Part shown: positions 9,571 through 17,466 of the stretch, one piece after another
Layout of the letters: each line of letters starts with the position of its first letter
Position numbering within the stretch: the first letter of the stretch is position 1
Source of the DNA: Shewanella sp. GD04112
GTDB lineage: Bacteria; Pseudomonadota; Gammaproteobacteria; Enterobacterales; Shewanellaceae
Length of the DNA: 64,000 bases
Assembly: GCF_029835735.1 (NCBI RefSeq)
Contig: NZ_JAOEAL010000001.1
Span: 4,526,001 to 4,590,000 of the forward strand
Direction of reading: 5' to 3'
Notes under the pieces: model-generated
The model's database searches: none
What the model saw: only the letters and a program-made list of their open reading frames with translations
What the model was told of the DNA's origin: nothing
Program-made: the position numbers and the translations under genes

Positions 9571-9779
9571 GCTGTTTTAGTTTGATGATTCTGCGATTCA
9601 ATCAGTTCGTTCAGCTCTAAGATAGCCTGCTTCACTTTTGGCAGGCTTTTTCTTGGCAATAAAAAACGCCCCTTTTCAAATTCTAATCGACCTAAGTCTT
9701 TAACCCATATCACGCCAGTGAGAAAAATACGCGCATGCTTTGCAATCAGCTTCGGTGCGTATACAGGGAAAACTCTCAT
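9567..9779 (-). CDS. Small conserved-looking hypothetical protein, convergent with zapB
   Basis: A 70-residue basic ORF with a good Shine-Dalgarno (GGGGG, 5 bases before the ATG at 9779). The sequence has alternating beta-like strands (VFPVYAPKLIAKHARIFLTGVIWV) followed by a helix (PKVKQAILELNELIE). I do not recognise a family. The two genes end tail to tail with their stops overlapping, a compact arrangement that suggests it is real. No function is inferred. Confidence 0.6.
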   Translation of the reverse strand: MRVFPVYAPKLIAKHARIFLTGVIWVKDLGRLEFEKGRFLLPRKSLPKVKQAILELNELIESQNHQTKTA

Positions 9780-9962
9780 ACAACCCCCTACATGCTTTCT
9801 TGTTGTTATTGACTACTGCTATTTGACAGAAAGATTACCAATTGAGTTTCATCCTTTAAGTAATATTTTCAAGATTTACATTTCAAAACCGTTAGTCATT
9901 TGATTTTCCTAGATAATAAAAAACTCCACGACAAGTTAACTCAACAGTCAAAATTTTGACTA

Positions 9963-9991
9963 TTGACATTATTTTGACGCGCCCTTAGAAT
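9963..9991 (+). promoter_or_regulatory. Sigma70-type promoter for candidate small RNA
   Basis: A perfect -35 hexamer TTGACA (9963-9968), a 17-bp spacer and TAGAAT (9986-9991, one mismatch to TATAAT) predict a start near 9997-9999. No protein gene on this strand follows for more than 5 kb; a terminator follows about 70 bp later. Confidence 0.75.
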
Positions 9992-9997
9992 CATCTG

Positions 9998-10069
9998 CGT
10001 TACTCAGGGTAAAAATGAGTCATATGACTCAAGTCCGTACTCTCCATCATCGGAAGTACGGTTTTTTTT
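9998..10069 (+). ncRNA. Candidate ~70-nt small RNA
   Basis: Between a near-consensus promoter and a classical terminator lies a ~72-nt transcription unit without a convincing protein. It contains a 14-bp perfect palindrome (GAGTCATATGACTC, 10017-10030) that can alternatively pair upstream through ACTCA/TGAGT. The 3' hairpin has a 7-bp CCGTACT/AGTACGG stem extended by TCC/GGA (10035-10061), followed by eight T (10062-10069), typical of Hfq-type sRNAs. It is near dsbA, in the neighbourhood where enterobacteria carry Spot 42 beyond polA, but its sequence does not resemble Spot 42 as I remember it. A short ATG frame beginning at 10016 (MSHMTQVRTLHH...) runs into the terminator and is probably incidental. 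Confidence 0.65.
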
Positions 10070-10134
10070 GCCAAATTTCGGCTAAGCACAACACGACCCA
10101 ATTGCGCTCTGCAGACTAGGCAATCACACCCAAT

Positions 10135-10158
10135 AAAAAAGGAGCGCTAGGCTCCTTT
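10135..10158. terminator. Rho-independent terminator downstream of dsbA
   Basis: AAAGGAGC / GCTCCTTT inverted repeat with a short GCTAG loop and A-run/T-rich flanks. On the minus strand it gives a GC stem followed by a run of six T, about 70 bp after the dsbA stop. Confidence 0.8.
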
Positions 10159-10228
10159 AATTTTATGCTCGCAGTATCAATCAGTTAGATTACAAAATGA
10201 TGATAAAACAGCGGCAATCTGGTGATCA

Positions 10229-10840
10229 TTACTGTTTCTTAGCTAAATAATAAGCGATATCTAACAGCTCATCGTAAGACTTGATCGCACCCGTTTCGAC
10301 GCGGTACTTGCCATTCACCACTAATGCAGGCACACCTGAAATCTTCGCGTTTTCAGTATCACGCTTCATCTTCGCCATTTGCGCTTTCACCATAAAGGAG
10401 TCTGCGGCTGAATCGAAGGCCTTACCGTCAACGCCGTTAGCCACGAACAGGGCACGCACGTCATCACGGTTAGTGAAGTGTTGTTTCTTTTCATGGATGG
10501 CAGAAAAGAGGGCCACATCCATTTTATCGTCCACATTCAGTTGGTGCGCTACCGCAAAGGCGCGTGACATTTCTACGCCCATTTCCTTACCGATAAAGTC
10601 TACGTGGGCTTGATTGAATGCCACACCTTCTGGCTTCTCAGCCAAAATTTTAGGCACTACAGTTTTAGAGAAGTTGTAGCAATGTGGGCAATAGAAAGAG
10701 AAAAACTCGGTAATTTCAGGCTTAGCTGTCGCTGGGCCGTCGTTAATCACTGTGTAGTGTACGCCTTCTTTGTACTCAACTGCCGATACAGTTAATGGAG
10801 CCAATAACAGCGCTGCCACCATAAGTAATGCTTTTTTCAT
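10229..10840 (-). CDS. dsbA: Thiol:disulfide interchange protein DsbA
   Basis: A 203-residue periplasmic oxidase that introduces disulfides into exported proteins and is re-oxidised by DsbB. It has a signal peptide (residues 1-20, ending TVSA), the active-site CPHC at residues 51-54 within FFSFYCPHCYNF, an inserted helical domain and a cis-proline loop SGVPALVV. The length matches the family. As in E. coli it lies just downstream of srkA on the same strand, here with about 120 bp between them. Confidence 0.96.
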   Translation of the reverse strand: MKKALLMVAALLLAPLTVSAVEYKEGVHYTVINDGPATAKPEITEFFSFYCPHCYNFSKTVVPKILAEKPEGVAFNQAHVDFIGKEMGVEMSRAFAVAHQLNVDDKMDVALFSAIHEKKQHFTNRDDVRALFVANGVDGKAFDSAADSFMVKAQMAKMKRDTENAKISGVPALVVNGKYRVETGAIKSYDELLDIAYYLAKKQ

Positions 10841-10959
10841 GAATTTTCCTTAAATCAATTTTCAAAACTAGCTGGAGCCTAACATATTTCATTTTTTGAG
10901 TGTAACTCAAGCCGAGAGTTCAATCGGTTTGGGCTAAGAGGTGCGTAATTCCACCCTGT

Positions 10960-12006
10960 TCACACATTTAGTAGGGGAATCAGGCTCAGCGGCGGCTCAT
11001 CGAGTGCCGCGAGTTGCTCCTTAAAGGCTAAGATCTGCTGCTCCCAATACTTTTCATCCCCAAACCAGGGGAAATGCATAGGGAAAGCAGGATCCTGCCA
11101 ACGCCTGCCAATCCAAGCGTTATAGTGCACCATCCGTAATGCGCGTAGGGGTTCAATCAACGCCAACTGCCGAGTATCGAACTCACAAAACTCTTCATAG
11201 GCCTCGAGTAATACCTCGAGTTGCAGTTGCTGCTGCGCTCTATCGCCCGTCAGCATCATCCATAAATCTTGAATAGCCGGTCCCATGCGGGCATCGTCTA
11301 AATCCACAAACCCAGGCCCATCGGGAGTCCAAAGAATATTCCCCGGGTGCAAATCCCCATGCAGACGAATAGGCGTAAAAGATTGCTGCACCCAAATGCG
11401 ATTCACCTTCGCCAGCACTTGCTCTACTACGGTAAAAAACGCGGGGCGCAGTGTGCTTGGCACTAAGTCTGACTGCTTTAACCAGGCTAAAGGTTCATCG
11501 CCTAAAATCTGGGGATTCAGTGGCTCACGGGCCTTAAACGTCGACTGCGCGCCGTACTGGTGTATACGACCGATAAAACGCCCAACAAATTCCAACTGCT
11601 CTAAATTATCCACTTCGAAGGGACGACCGCCGATGGAGGGAAACAGTGCAAAGCGAAAGCCATGGAAATGATGCAAGGTCTGCCCTTGTACAGATGCGGG
11701 CACCGCCATTGGGATTTCCTGTTCGGCAAGGGCGATGGCATAGTCGTGCTCTTCTTGGATCTGCGCATCGGTCCAACGATCGGGGCGATAAAACTTCACC
11801 ACATAGCGCGGCCCTTCATCGCTGCGAAATTGATACACGCGGTTTTCGTAGCTATTGAGCGCGAGTAGGCCTGTCTCGGGATACACCCCAAGACTCTCGA
11901 TCGCATCTAAAATCAAATCCGGCGTTAAGGCTTGAAAGTCAAAGGCTGCGTCCGAATGCGTATCATCGACCGTCCCCTGAGATGGGGCTAACTTATCTTG
12001 GCTCAT
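10960..12006 (-). CDS. srkA: Stress response kinase A (YihE family)
   Basis: A 348-residue APH-fold Ser/Thr kinase. In E. coli SrkA (YihE) counteracts MazEF-mediated death under stress. The characteristic LNSYENRVYQF near the N-terminus, VVKFYRPDRW, the catalytic RLHGDLHPGNILW and the metal-binding VDLDDARMGPAIQDLW are all present. I prefer the ATG at 12006, which has GAGAG about 8 bases upstream; an in-frame ATG at 12024 overlaps the end of the upstream gene and lacks a good ribosome site. It lies downstream of selO and the DUF3630 gene, spaced for one transcript. Confidence 0.93.
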   Translation of the reverse strand: MSQDKLAPSQGTVDDTHSDAAFDFQALTPDLILDAIESLGVYPETGLLALNSYENRVYQFRSDEGPRYVVKFYRPDRWTDAQIQEEHDYAIALAEQEIPMAVPASVQGQTLHHFHGFRFALFPSIGGRPFEVDNLEQLEFVGRFIGRIHQYGAQSTFKAREPLNPQILGDEPLAWLKQSDLVPSTLRPAFFTVVEQVLAKVNRIWVQQSFTPIRLHGDLHPGNILWTPDGPGFVDLDDARMGPAIQDLWMMLTGDRAQQQLQLEVLLEAYEEFCEFDTRQLALIEPLRALRMVHYNAWIGRRWQDPAFPMHFPWFGDEKYWEQQILAFKEQLAALDEPPLSLIPLLNV

Positions 12007-12016
12007 TGCGACTCTC

Positions 12017-12310
12017 TCATACATAGGACTTTAACAGTGTGGCAAGGTATTCCAGCACCTCAAAATCGGCCTCACGTTCCACACTCAGCCAACAGATATT
12101 GCCGTAAAACTCATAATTGAGCCAAAGCGAGGTGCCCTCAAACTCCAATAGCCATTGATGGCGATCCGCGCCCCATTGGCGCTCGCGCACTCGGCAGTCT
12201 AAGGCATGGGCTAATGGCTCGGCAAAGGCCTCGAAATGGTCAAAATCGATATCGCCGCTCACACTTAAGCTTAACGCGGCTCTATCTAACTGAATGGCTT
12301 CTAATTTCAT
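12017..12310 (-). CDS. DUF3630-like small protein
   Basis: A 97-residue acidic cytoplasmic protein that fits my memory of the DUF3630 family found beside srkA in marine gammaproteobacteria (WLLEFEGTSLWLNYEFYGNICWLSVE). The ATG at 12310 is preceded by GGAAG at the right spacing; the longer frame upstream runs into selO. It sits 11 bp after selO and about 10 bp before srkA, so translational coupling is likely. Function unknown. Confidence 0.7.
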   Translation of the reverse strand: MKLEAIQLDRAALSLSVSGDIDFDHFEAFAEPLAHALDCRVRERQWGADRHQWLLEFEGTSLWLNYEFYGNICWLSVEREADFEVLEYLATLLKSYV

Positions 12311-12321
12311 CTTTACTTCCA

Positions 12322-13776
12322 TCAACTGCTGCACGACATAATCAGCCCTTGTCCCCAATCGGGTGGACGTTTGGCCAGATCTTCATGCTCAACTTGTTCG
12401 GCAAACGGCTGGCGCAATACTTGGTGCAAACGCTCTAGCGGCGCAAGATTTCCCTCCTCCACGGCAATAATGGCCTCTTGAGCCAAATAGTTGCGCAGAA
12501 TATACTTGGGATTGACGCTATTACGCGCCTGTTGCCAAGCCTCAACATCAGCAACTTTACCCAACCGCGCCTGATAGGTCTGATACCAAGCATCAAACTC
12601 CTTGAGATCGATAAAATCATCCCGCAGCGACGAGTGCACACTGCTTGGGTCAAGTTGACCGAAGCGGCGCCAGGTGTTGCTGTAATCCAGCTGATTTTTC
12701 TCCATCAGCACGGTAAAGCGGCCAATCAGTTCTAAGTCCTGCTGATCCTGCTCGGCTGTCGAATCCACTCGCTCAGCCAGCCCTAACTTAGCGCGCATCA
12801 GCATCAAATAATGCTGCACTAAAGCATGCTGATATTGATTCAAGGCGGCAATTAGATCATCGGACGGGATCACAGGCGTCAACGCCTGTGCTAAACGTTG
12901 CAGGTTCCACAGGCCAATGCCGGGCTGCTGACCAAAGGCGTACCGCCCTTCTGGGTCGGAATGATTGCAAATAAAGTCTTCTTGGAAGGTATCGAGGAAG
13001 GCAAACGGGCCAAAATCGAAACTATCCCCCAAAATCGACATATTGTCGGTATTCATCACCCCGTGGGCAAAGCCGATAGCCTGCCAATGGGCGATGAGCT
13101 TAGCGGTATCTTGTACTACCTGCAAAAACCAGGCTTTATAGCCCGCCAGATCGCAGCTCAAATGCGGATAATGCTGCTTCAAGGTAAAGTTGAGCAACTG
13201 CGCCAGCTTATCGGCTTGACCACGCTCGCTATGGCAGAAAAATTCGAAATGACCAAAGCGGATATGGCTGCGCGCCAAACGCACGGTAATGGCTGCGGTT
13301 TCTTGGCTCTCACGCCAGACGGGCATATCAGAGCCAATCACCGCCAATGCTCGGGTCGTCGGCACACCTAAATGATGCAGCGCTTCGGAAACCAGAAACT
13401 CCCGCACCGCTGAGCGCATCACGGCTCTGCCATCTCCATGGCGAGAATAGGGCGTCGGCCCGCCGCCTTTGAGCGCCACATCCCATGCGCCTTGGGGACC
13501 TAATGCCTCACCCAAGATAATCGAGCGACCATCGCCTAATCTAGGCGTATAGCCACCAAACTGATGGCCACTGTACACCTGCGCATAATAACTTGCGCCC
13601 TCAACGGCCGCGTTACCCGATAATCCCTGCAATAAGGCATCCGTCGGCTGTTGTAAGTCGATTAACTTGGCGGCATCTTCACTCCACGCCAGCCAATGGG
13701 GATTGCTTATCCCCTGCGGATAGACTTGAGCGTAAAACTCAGGCAACTGGGTAAAAAAATCCTGTTTAAACTTCAT
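12322..13776 (-). CDS. selO: Protein adenylyltransferase SelO (YdiU)
   Basis: A 484-residue pseudokinase-fold enzyme that transfers AMP from ATP to Ser/Thr/Tyr of target proteins in the oxidative stress response. Family blocks seen: YSGHQFGGYTPRLGDGRS, KGGGPTPYSRHGDGRAV, HGVMNTDNMSILGDSFDFGPF and a C-terminal SCSS in which the Cys corresponds to selenocysteine in some eukaryotic SelO. The ATG at 13776 is preferred over an adjacent upstream TTG. It begins a likely selO-DUF3630-srkA transcript, with a small lipoprotein gene just upstream. Confidence 0.95.
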   Translation of the reverse strand: MKFKQDFFTQLPEFYAQVYPQGISNPHWLAWSEDAAKLIDLQQPTDALLQGLSGNAAVEGASYYAQVYSGHQFGGYTPRLGDGRSIILGEALGPQGAWDVALKGGGPTPYSRHGDGRAVMRSAVREFLVSEALHHLGVPTTRALAVIGSDMPVWRESQETAAITVRLARSHIRFGHFEFFCHSERGQADKLAQLLNFTLKQHYPHLSCDLAGYKAWFLQVVQDTAKLIAHWQAIGFAHGVMNTDNMSILGDSFDFGPFAFLDTFQEDFICNHSDPEGRYAFGQQPGIGLWNLQRLAQALTPVIPSDDLIAALNQYQHALVQHYLMLMRAKLGLAERVDSTAEQDQQDLELIGRFTVLMEKNQLDYSNTWRRFGQLDPSSVHSSLRDDFIDLKEFDAWYQTYQARLGKVADVEAWQQARNSVNPKYILRNYLAQEAIIAVEEGNLAPLERLHQVLRQPFAEQVEHEDLAKRPPDWGQGLIMSCSS

Positions 13777-13787
13777 CAATGCTTTTC

Positions 13788-14099
13788 CTATTGAACGAGC
13801 TGCTTACACACGAGCACGGACTTGTCGTTAAACTCGCACTGCAGGCCACATTGATAGACGCCGGCACCGCTGGCCTCGAAACCACTCACACCCGATCCCG
13901 TTAAGCGTTGTAACCCTTGGGCTTTGCGTTGGCATTGTTCGAGGGTGTCGTAATAACCATTGATATCATCGGTTTGTAATGGCGTCGTTGGCAGTGAGGT
14001 CGCCGCAGGATAATAGAATAGCGTCCATTCGGGGGTTTTAGTGCAACCACTCAAGCCAAGGCTGAGGCAGGCAAACAAGATGGCCAAGGATAATTTCAT
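13788..14099 (-). CDS. Small predicted lipoprotein
   Basis: A 103-residue protein with a lipoprotein signal (MKLSLAILFACLSLGLSGC, lipobox LSGC, Cys at 19). Three or four further cysteines in the mature part (EQC, YQCGLQCEF, LVCKQ) suggest a disulfide-stabilised outer- or inner-membrane lipoprotein. I chose the ATG at 14099 because it begins exactly at the signal peptide; the frame extends 13 codons upstream without a better start. It ends 11 bp before selO and could be its leader gene. No family recognised. Confidence 0.7.
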   Translation of the reverse strand: MKLSLAILFACLSLGLSGCTKTPEWTLFYYPAATSLPTTPLQTDDINGYYDTLEQCQRKAQGLQRLTGSGVSGFEASGAGVYQCGLQCEFNDKSVLVCKQLVQ

Positions 14100-14151
14100 T
14101 TTGACAATTCGGTTAAAACAGCTCGCAACACACTTCATAAAAATAGCCCAT

Positions 14152-14174
14152 AAAAAAAGCGAACCTTAGTTCGC
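14152..14174 (-). terminator. Rho-independent terminator
   Basis: On the minus strand, GCGAA-CTAAGG-TTCGC is followed by seven T. It follows the acidic membrane protein gene (stop at 14305) and precedes the lipoprotein gene, separating two transcripts. Confidence 0.75.
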
Positions 14175-14304
14175 CTTTTGCGCGGTAAGTATCAGGATTC
14201 TACACGGCTTTACCCAGTTAAATAACCGCTTTTCGGCTAAGGGTATCTCAAGCGCATTATTAAGCGCGTTTGAGCGCCAAAAGCTCGAATTCTACAATCC
14301 GACC

Positions 14305-15222
14305 TTAGGCCGTCACCGCTTTCGCCTGCGCCTTCTCGATACGGCTAATTCGTCCTTCAAATCCCGTGACTGTGCCATCCGTTAAACCAAGTTTGATCGC
14401 CTCTTGGCAGAGCGCAATTGCTTTATCAAAGTCTTGGGTATCGTTTAACAGGGTCGCAAGCTGCATAAAACCTGGGGTTTTAAGCTCAAGATCTTTGGGC
14501 TTTTCGGCATTCGCACTGTGGAATAACGCAAGATACAACCCATGCAGCGCTGCACCATAGGCTAAATATTCGGCCGATTTGCGCTGCTTGTAGCACTCGG
14601 CAATCACGTTTTGTAACGCGTTATAGCGAGCCAATGCCGTCTCTGCACTTTGGTATTCTTCTGCTGCACGTTGCAGGGTCACATTCGCCCATGAACCAAG
14701 TGCTGCAAGTGGTTCGTCTTTTGCCAAACGAGTGCTTGCCACCTCAGGCGAACTCTCGGCGCTTTCTTTAGCCTTAACTGGGGTGTCGACGACTACCGAC
14801 TCTTCTTGGGCCTCACTCGCCTTGGTGACCGGAGCTTCATCCTTAGGGATTGTAGAGTCTTTATCAGCATCGGCAGAATGGACATCGGCAAGGATAATCA
14901 CACTCTTTTCATTGCTAGCAGCGGGGATCTCGACATCGATAATATCTTCGCTTATCTCGACCCGACTCGTGGACTCAACGTCCCTAGGCATTAATTCAAC
15001 TTCGGGTGCTTTGGCCGCAGAAGCGGCCGCTGACTCGTTCGTCGCAGCAGGAGCAATGTCAGGCGTGGGTTCAGCCTCATCGGGCGAAGCGCTTGTATCC
15101 CTTGTCTTTTCGGTTGATTTCTTCGCCATCATTGCTTCTTGTTCTTCCTTCGCCAAACGCTGGGCACGACGAAATAAAAACACTCCGATAGCGATCAGTA
15201 TAAAAACGACAACGACCTTCAT
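14305..15222 (-). CDS. Membrane-anchored acidic protein with TPR-like C-terminal domain
   Basis: A 305-residue protein in three parts. There is a single N-terminal transmembrane helix (about residues 3-17) followed by a basic RRAQR stop. Then comes a long low-complexity Ala/Glu/Ser/Asp linker (about 30-175) that is probably disordered. The alpha-helical C-terminal region (about 180-300) has TPR-like character, for example AEEYQSAETALARYNAL and DFDKAIALCQEAIKLG. The layout suggests a cytoplasmic adaptor held at the membrane. I do not recognise a named family and make no functional claim. It stands alone on the minus strand with its own terminator. Confidence 0.75.
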   Translation of the reverse strand: MKVVVVFILIAIGVFLFRRAQRLAKEEQEAMMAKKSTEKTRDTSASPDEAEPTPDIAPAATNESAAASAAKAPEVELMPRDVESTSRVEISEDIIDVEIPAASNEKSVIILADVHSADADKDSTIPKDEAPVTKASEAQEESVVVDTPVKAKESAESSPEVASTRLAKDEPLAALGSWANVTLQRAAEEYQSAETALARYNALQNVIAECYKQRKSAEYLAYGAALHGLYLALFHSANAEKPKDLELKTPGFMQLATLLNDTQDFDKAIALCQEAIKLGLTDGTVTGFEGRISRIEKAQAKAVTA

Positions 15223-15474
15223 TCTTCTTCACCTTTAATGGCTGCTTCCCATCAGAAGCGATTGCAGTTGGCTTGCCAGGGCGACTCAATAACCTGAAGC
15301 TGACAAGGGATTCTGTCCAAAAGTTGAGCAGAGATTAACCGCTATTAAAGTCCATAGTGTCTGTGTAAATCAAGTATTTATGCCGTTTTATCCGATCTTG
15401 CACGCAAATCGATAGGCGCAATTCGGCTAGACTGTTAGGGTTTATGACCATTTGCAAAAATTAAGGAAAGCCTA

Positions 15475-15834
15475 ATGCAAAACATTCTGATCGTTGCCCA
15501 CGCCAGCCCCTATGGCACTGAAAAGCTCTTCAATAGCCTACGTATCGCGTTGGCGCTGAAGGACCAAACCGAGCAACAAGTTGATTTAAGAATCTTTTTA
15601 ATGTCAGATGCGGTGTTTGGCGCCCTTAAGCATCAAACGACTCCGGACCTCAGTTACAACCTACAACAGATGTTTGAGATCCTAAGCGCTCAGCAAGTCC
15701 CGATTTTACTCTGTAAAACCTGCGCCCAAGCGCGGGGCGTTAACCCCGAGATGCTGCTCGAGGGCGCCGAAATTGGCACTTTGCAGGATCTCACTCGCTG
15801 GACGCTGGCCGCCGATAAGGTGATGCATATTTAA
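15475..15834 (+). CDS. DsrE/DsrF-like sulfur-relay-type protein
   Basis: A 119-residue soluble protein with the DsrE/F fold pattern: an N-terminal strand and loop NILIVAHASPYGTEK, a middle LRIFLMSDAVFGAL, and a C-terminal VPILLCKTCAQARG with two cysteines that could carry persulfide. Members of this superfamily move sulfur or bind small molecules; this single-gene version is usually uncharacterised. It starts at an ATG preceded by AAGGAAA. The YgbA-like gene follows 105 bp downstream. Confidence 0.8.
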   Translation: MQNILIVAHASPYGTEKLFNSLRIALALKDQTEQQVDLRIFLMSDAVFGALKHQTTPDLSYNLQQMFEILSAQQVPILLCKTCAQARGVNPEMLLEGAEIGTLQDLTRWTLAADKVMHI

Positions 15835-15856
15835 AGTCTCATTTTGTGCGCATCTT
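15834..15856 (+). promoter_or_regulatory. Possible NsrR-type operator upstream of ygbA-like gene
   Basis: The 23-bp segment starting AAGTCTCATTTT and ending GCGCATCTT matches the enterobacterial NsrR consensus at about 15 of 23 positions, with a good right half (GCATCTT). It overlaps the stop codon of the upstream gene. The consensus is from memory, so this is suggestive only. Confidence 0.3.
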
Positions 15857-15938
15857 CATAAATTGACACTTCAATTTTGAACAAGCCCGCGCCGCTGCTT
15901 ATGATGGGATTATCCGAGTAACAGACTAAGGTATTCCC

Positions 15939-16340
15939 ATGGACTCAGCGGCCCTACTCACAGGTAAACTGCGCTACGAACATGAAACCATTAGCGCGAT
16001 GGCGAAGATCTATTGCAAAGCTAAGCACCAAGGCCAAACGGCATCCGGACTGTGTGAAGAGTGTTTAGCGCTGCTAGAGTATGCCGCCGTTCGCCTCGAT
16101 CGCTGCCCCTACGGACAAGATAAACCCACCTGCAATAAGTGCCCAGTGCACTGCTATAAACCGGCGCAAAAGGCGCAGGTCAAAGAGATCATGATTTTCG
16201 CTGGCCCACGAATGCTGTTACCGCATCCCATTCGCGCAATCAAACACTTACTAGCAGAGCGTCAGCCAGTACCCGCATCTGTACCTGAGGCGGCATCTAA
16301 TCGCCATCAACGCATCGCAATTTCACAGAAAAACCTTTAG
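15939..16340 (+). CDS. ygbA: Nitrous oxide-stimulated promoter family protein (YgbA-like)
   Basis: A 133-residue cysteine-rich cytoplasmic protein. The conserved block runs LCEECLALLEYAAVRLDRCP, then GQDKPTCNKCPVHCYKP, with IFAGPRMLLPHPI following. The seven or so cysteines in CxxC-like pairs suggest metal or Fe-S binding. In E. coli, ygbA is repressed by NsrR and induced by nitric oxide; the biochemical role was unknown or only recently studied. An AAGG ribosome site lies 7 bases before the ATG. A weak NsrR-like site lies upstream. Confidence 0.85.
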   Translation: MDSAALLTGKLRYEHETISAMAKIYCKAKHQGQTASGLCEECLALLEYAAVRLDRCPYGQDKPTCNKCPVHCYKPAQKAQVKEIMIFAGPRMLLPHPIRAIKHLLAERQPVPASVPEAASNRHQRIAISQKNL

Positions 16341-16350
16341 TAACACTTTT

Positions 16351-16390
16351 GCACCTCGAAATTCCCTGTTATAACAAGGCGTCGAGGTGC
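16351..16390 (+). promoter_or_regulatory. 40-bp interrupted palindrome covering the ribosome-binding site of the next gene
   Basis: Nine-base perfect arms GCACCTCGA (16351-16359) and TCGAGGTGC (16382-16390) enclose a second smaller palindrome TGTTATAACA. The right arm contains GAGGTG, the likely Shine-Dalgarno of the membrane protein starting at 16396. As RNA it would hide the ribosome site; as DNA it could be an operator. No T-run follows, so it is not a usual terminator. Confidence 0.6.
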
Positions 16391-16395
16391 TTAAA

Positions 16396-17328
16396 ATGAA
16401 CGAATTTAATACGTTTTTTGCTCAAGCCTATTGGTGGTTATCCCTATTTGGTGGCTTACATTGCCTCGCGTTAGCTATTTATATTCGCTACTTCTACCAC
16501 TCAAACAATAACCAAAAACTGCTTGCGGGCTTCTTGAGTCTTATCGGCTTGTACTTCCTGACGGGCATGCTCAACCGCGATAACACGCCGATCCCTATCC
16601 ATGTGTTATTTAACCTGATCACCCCGATTTACTTCTTGCTCATGCCGCTGCTCTACCTCTACTGCAAACGCAGTCTAGAGCAAAACACCTCACCCATTGG
16701 CTTTTCGCGGCATTATTGGCCAGCACTACTCACCCTATGCTTGGCCATGATTGATATCGCGGTGCGGTTGAATCTACACAAAAATGCGATTTGGTTTCAG
16801 GCGGAATTCTTTAAATATCGGCAAGATATCGATTTCAGCCATTGGAGTCTGGCCTTGCCTCTGCTGCTGTTTATCCAAACGGCAACCTATTTTGTTGCGC
16901 TTTGGCGACTGTTCCAACGGCATAAACTGCGCCAGCAACAGAATAACGATGCACCGCAGCAAACCTTAAAGCTGATCCGTTTCCGCTGGTTGTTCGGCCT
17001 GACCTTAGCCATGCTATTTAACTGGTTGTTAAGGGTATTTGTGGTAGTGCTCCCCTTTTATCTTGGGCATTCACTCTCGACCCTATCCCACGCGCTGCCA
17101 CGCTTAAGCCTGCTGTTAAGTTTTTACCTGCTGGCAGCTTATGGCCTCAAGCAGATCACCCGCACCGCCTATCTAAGAGGACATATGTCGGCCCCACAGC
17201 CAAAGGCAGAGCCTCAATCTTCTGAGATACTCACGCCCGAAGAGTTTGAATTCCTGCAACAACTGCAGCAGGAATCAACCGATAACAAAGAAAAATCGAC
17301 CGATACGCCCCCAAAGCCACAGAACTAA
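16396..17328 (+). CDS. Seven-helix membrane protein resembling the sensor half of 7TM AraC-type regulators
   Basis: A 310-residue protein with about seven hydrophobic helices and a charged, Gln/Pro-rich C-terminal tail of about 50 residues (LTPEEFEFLQQLQQES). The helix pattern resembles the membrane part of 7TM AraC-family regulators, but no helix-turn-helix domain follows, so it is either a stand-alone sensor or a diverged relative. The ATG at 16396 has GAGG about 8 bases upstream; the GTG at 16387 is less likely. The ribosome site lies in an RNA hairpin, suggesting translational control. Function unknown. Confidence 0.7.
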   Translation: MNEFNTFFAQAYWWLSLFGGLHCLALAIYIRYFYHSNNNQKLLAGFLSLIGLYFLTGMLNRDNTPIPIHVLFNLITPIYFLLMPLLYLYCKRSLEQNTSPIGFSRHYWPALLTLCLAMIDIAVRLNLHKNAIWFQAEFFKYRQDIDFSHWSLALPLLLFIQTATYFVALWRLFQRHKLRQQQNNDAPQQTLKLIRFRWLFGLTLAMLFNWLLRVFVVVLPFYLGHSLSTLSHALPRLSLLLSFYLLAAYGLKQITRTAYLRGHMSAPQPKAEPQSSEILTPEEFEFLQQLQQESTDNKEKSTDTPPKPQN

Positions 17329-17466
17329 ATCAGCACTGAGTAATCAAAACTGGCAATATGCCACACTGAATAAACTGAACCCGAGCTGACACAAATGCAG
17401 CTTTAGGCTGTCATTTGTTAAAACAAAAGGTAGTCTGATGGAACCTAAGCATTAAGGAGGAACGCC

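Noticed and set aside
9718..9903. 61-residue plus-strand ORF after zapB
   Set aside because: It overlaps the start of the minus-strand gene with a better ribosome site and reads as random sequence.
9998..10069. Spot 42 (spf) identity for the small RNA
   Set aside because: The 5' sequence and length do not match Spot 42 as remembered; only the neighbourhood is similar.
10016..10117. 34-codon ORF within the candidate sRNA
   Set aside because: It runs through the terminator and T-run (coding for Phe), so it is not likely to be translated; a dual-function RNA is not excluded.
12898..13371. 157-residue ORF antisense to selO
   Set aside because: Contained in selO with no independent support.
14732..15238. 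168-residue Ser/Ala-rich ORF antisense to the acidic membrane protein
   Set aside because: Its composition mirrors the Ala/Glu/Ser linker of the real gene; it is a shadow frame.
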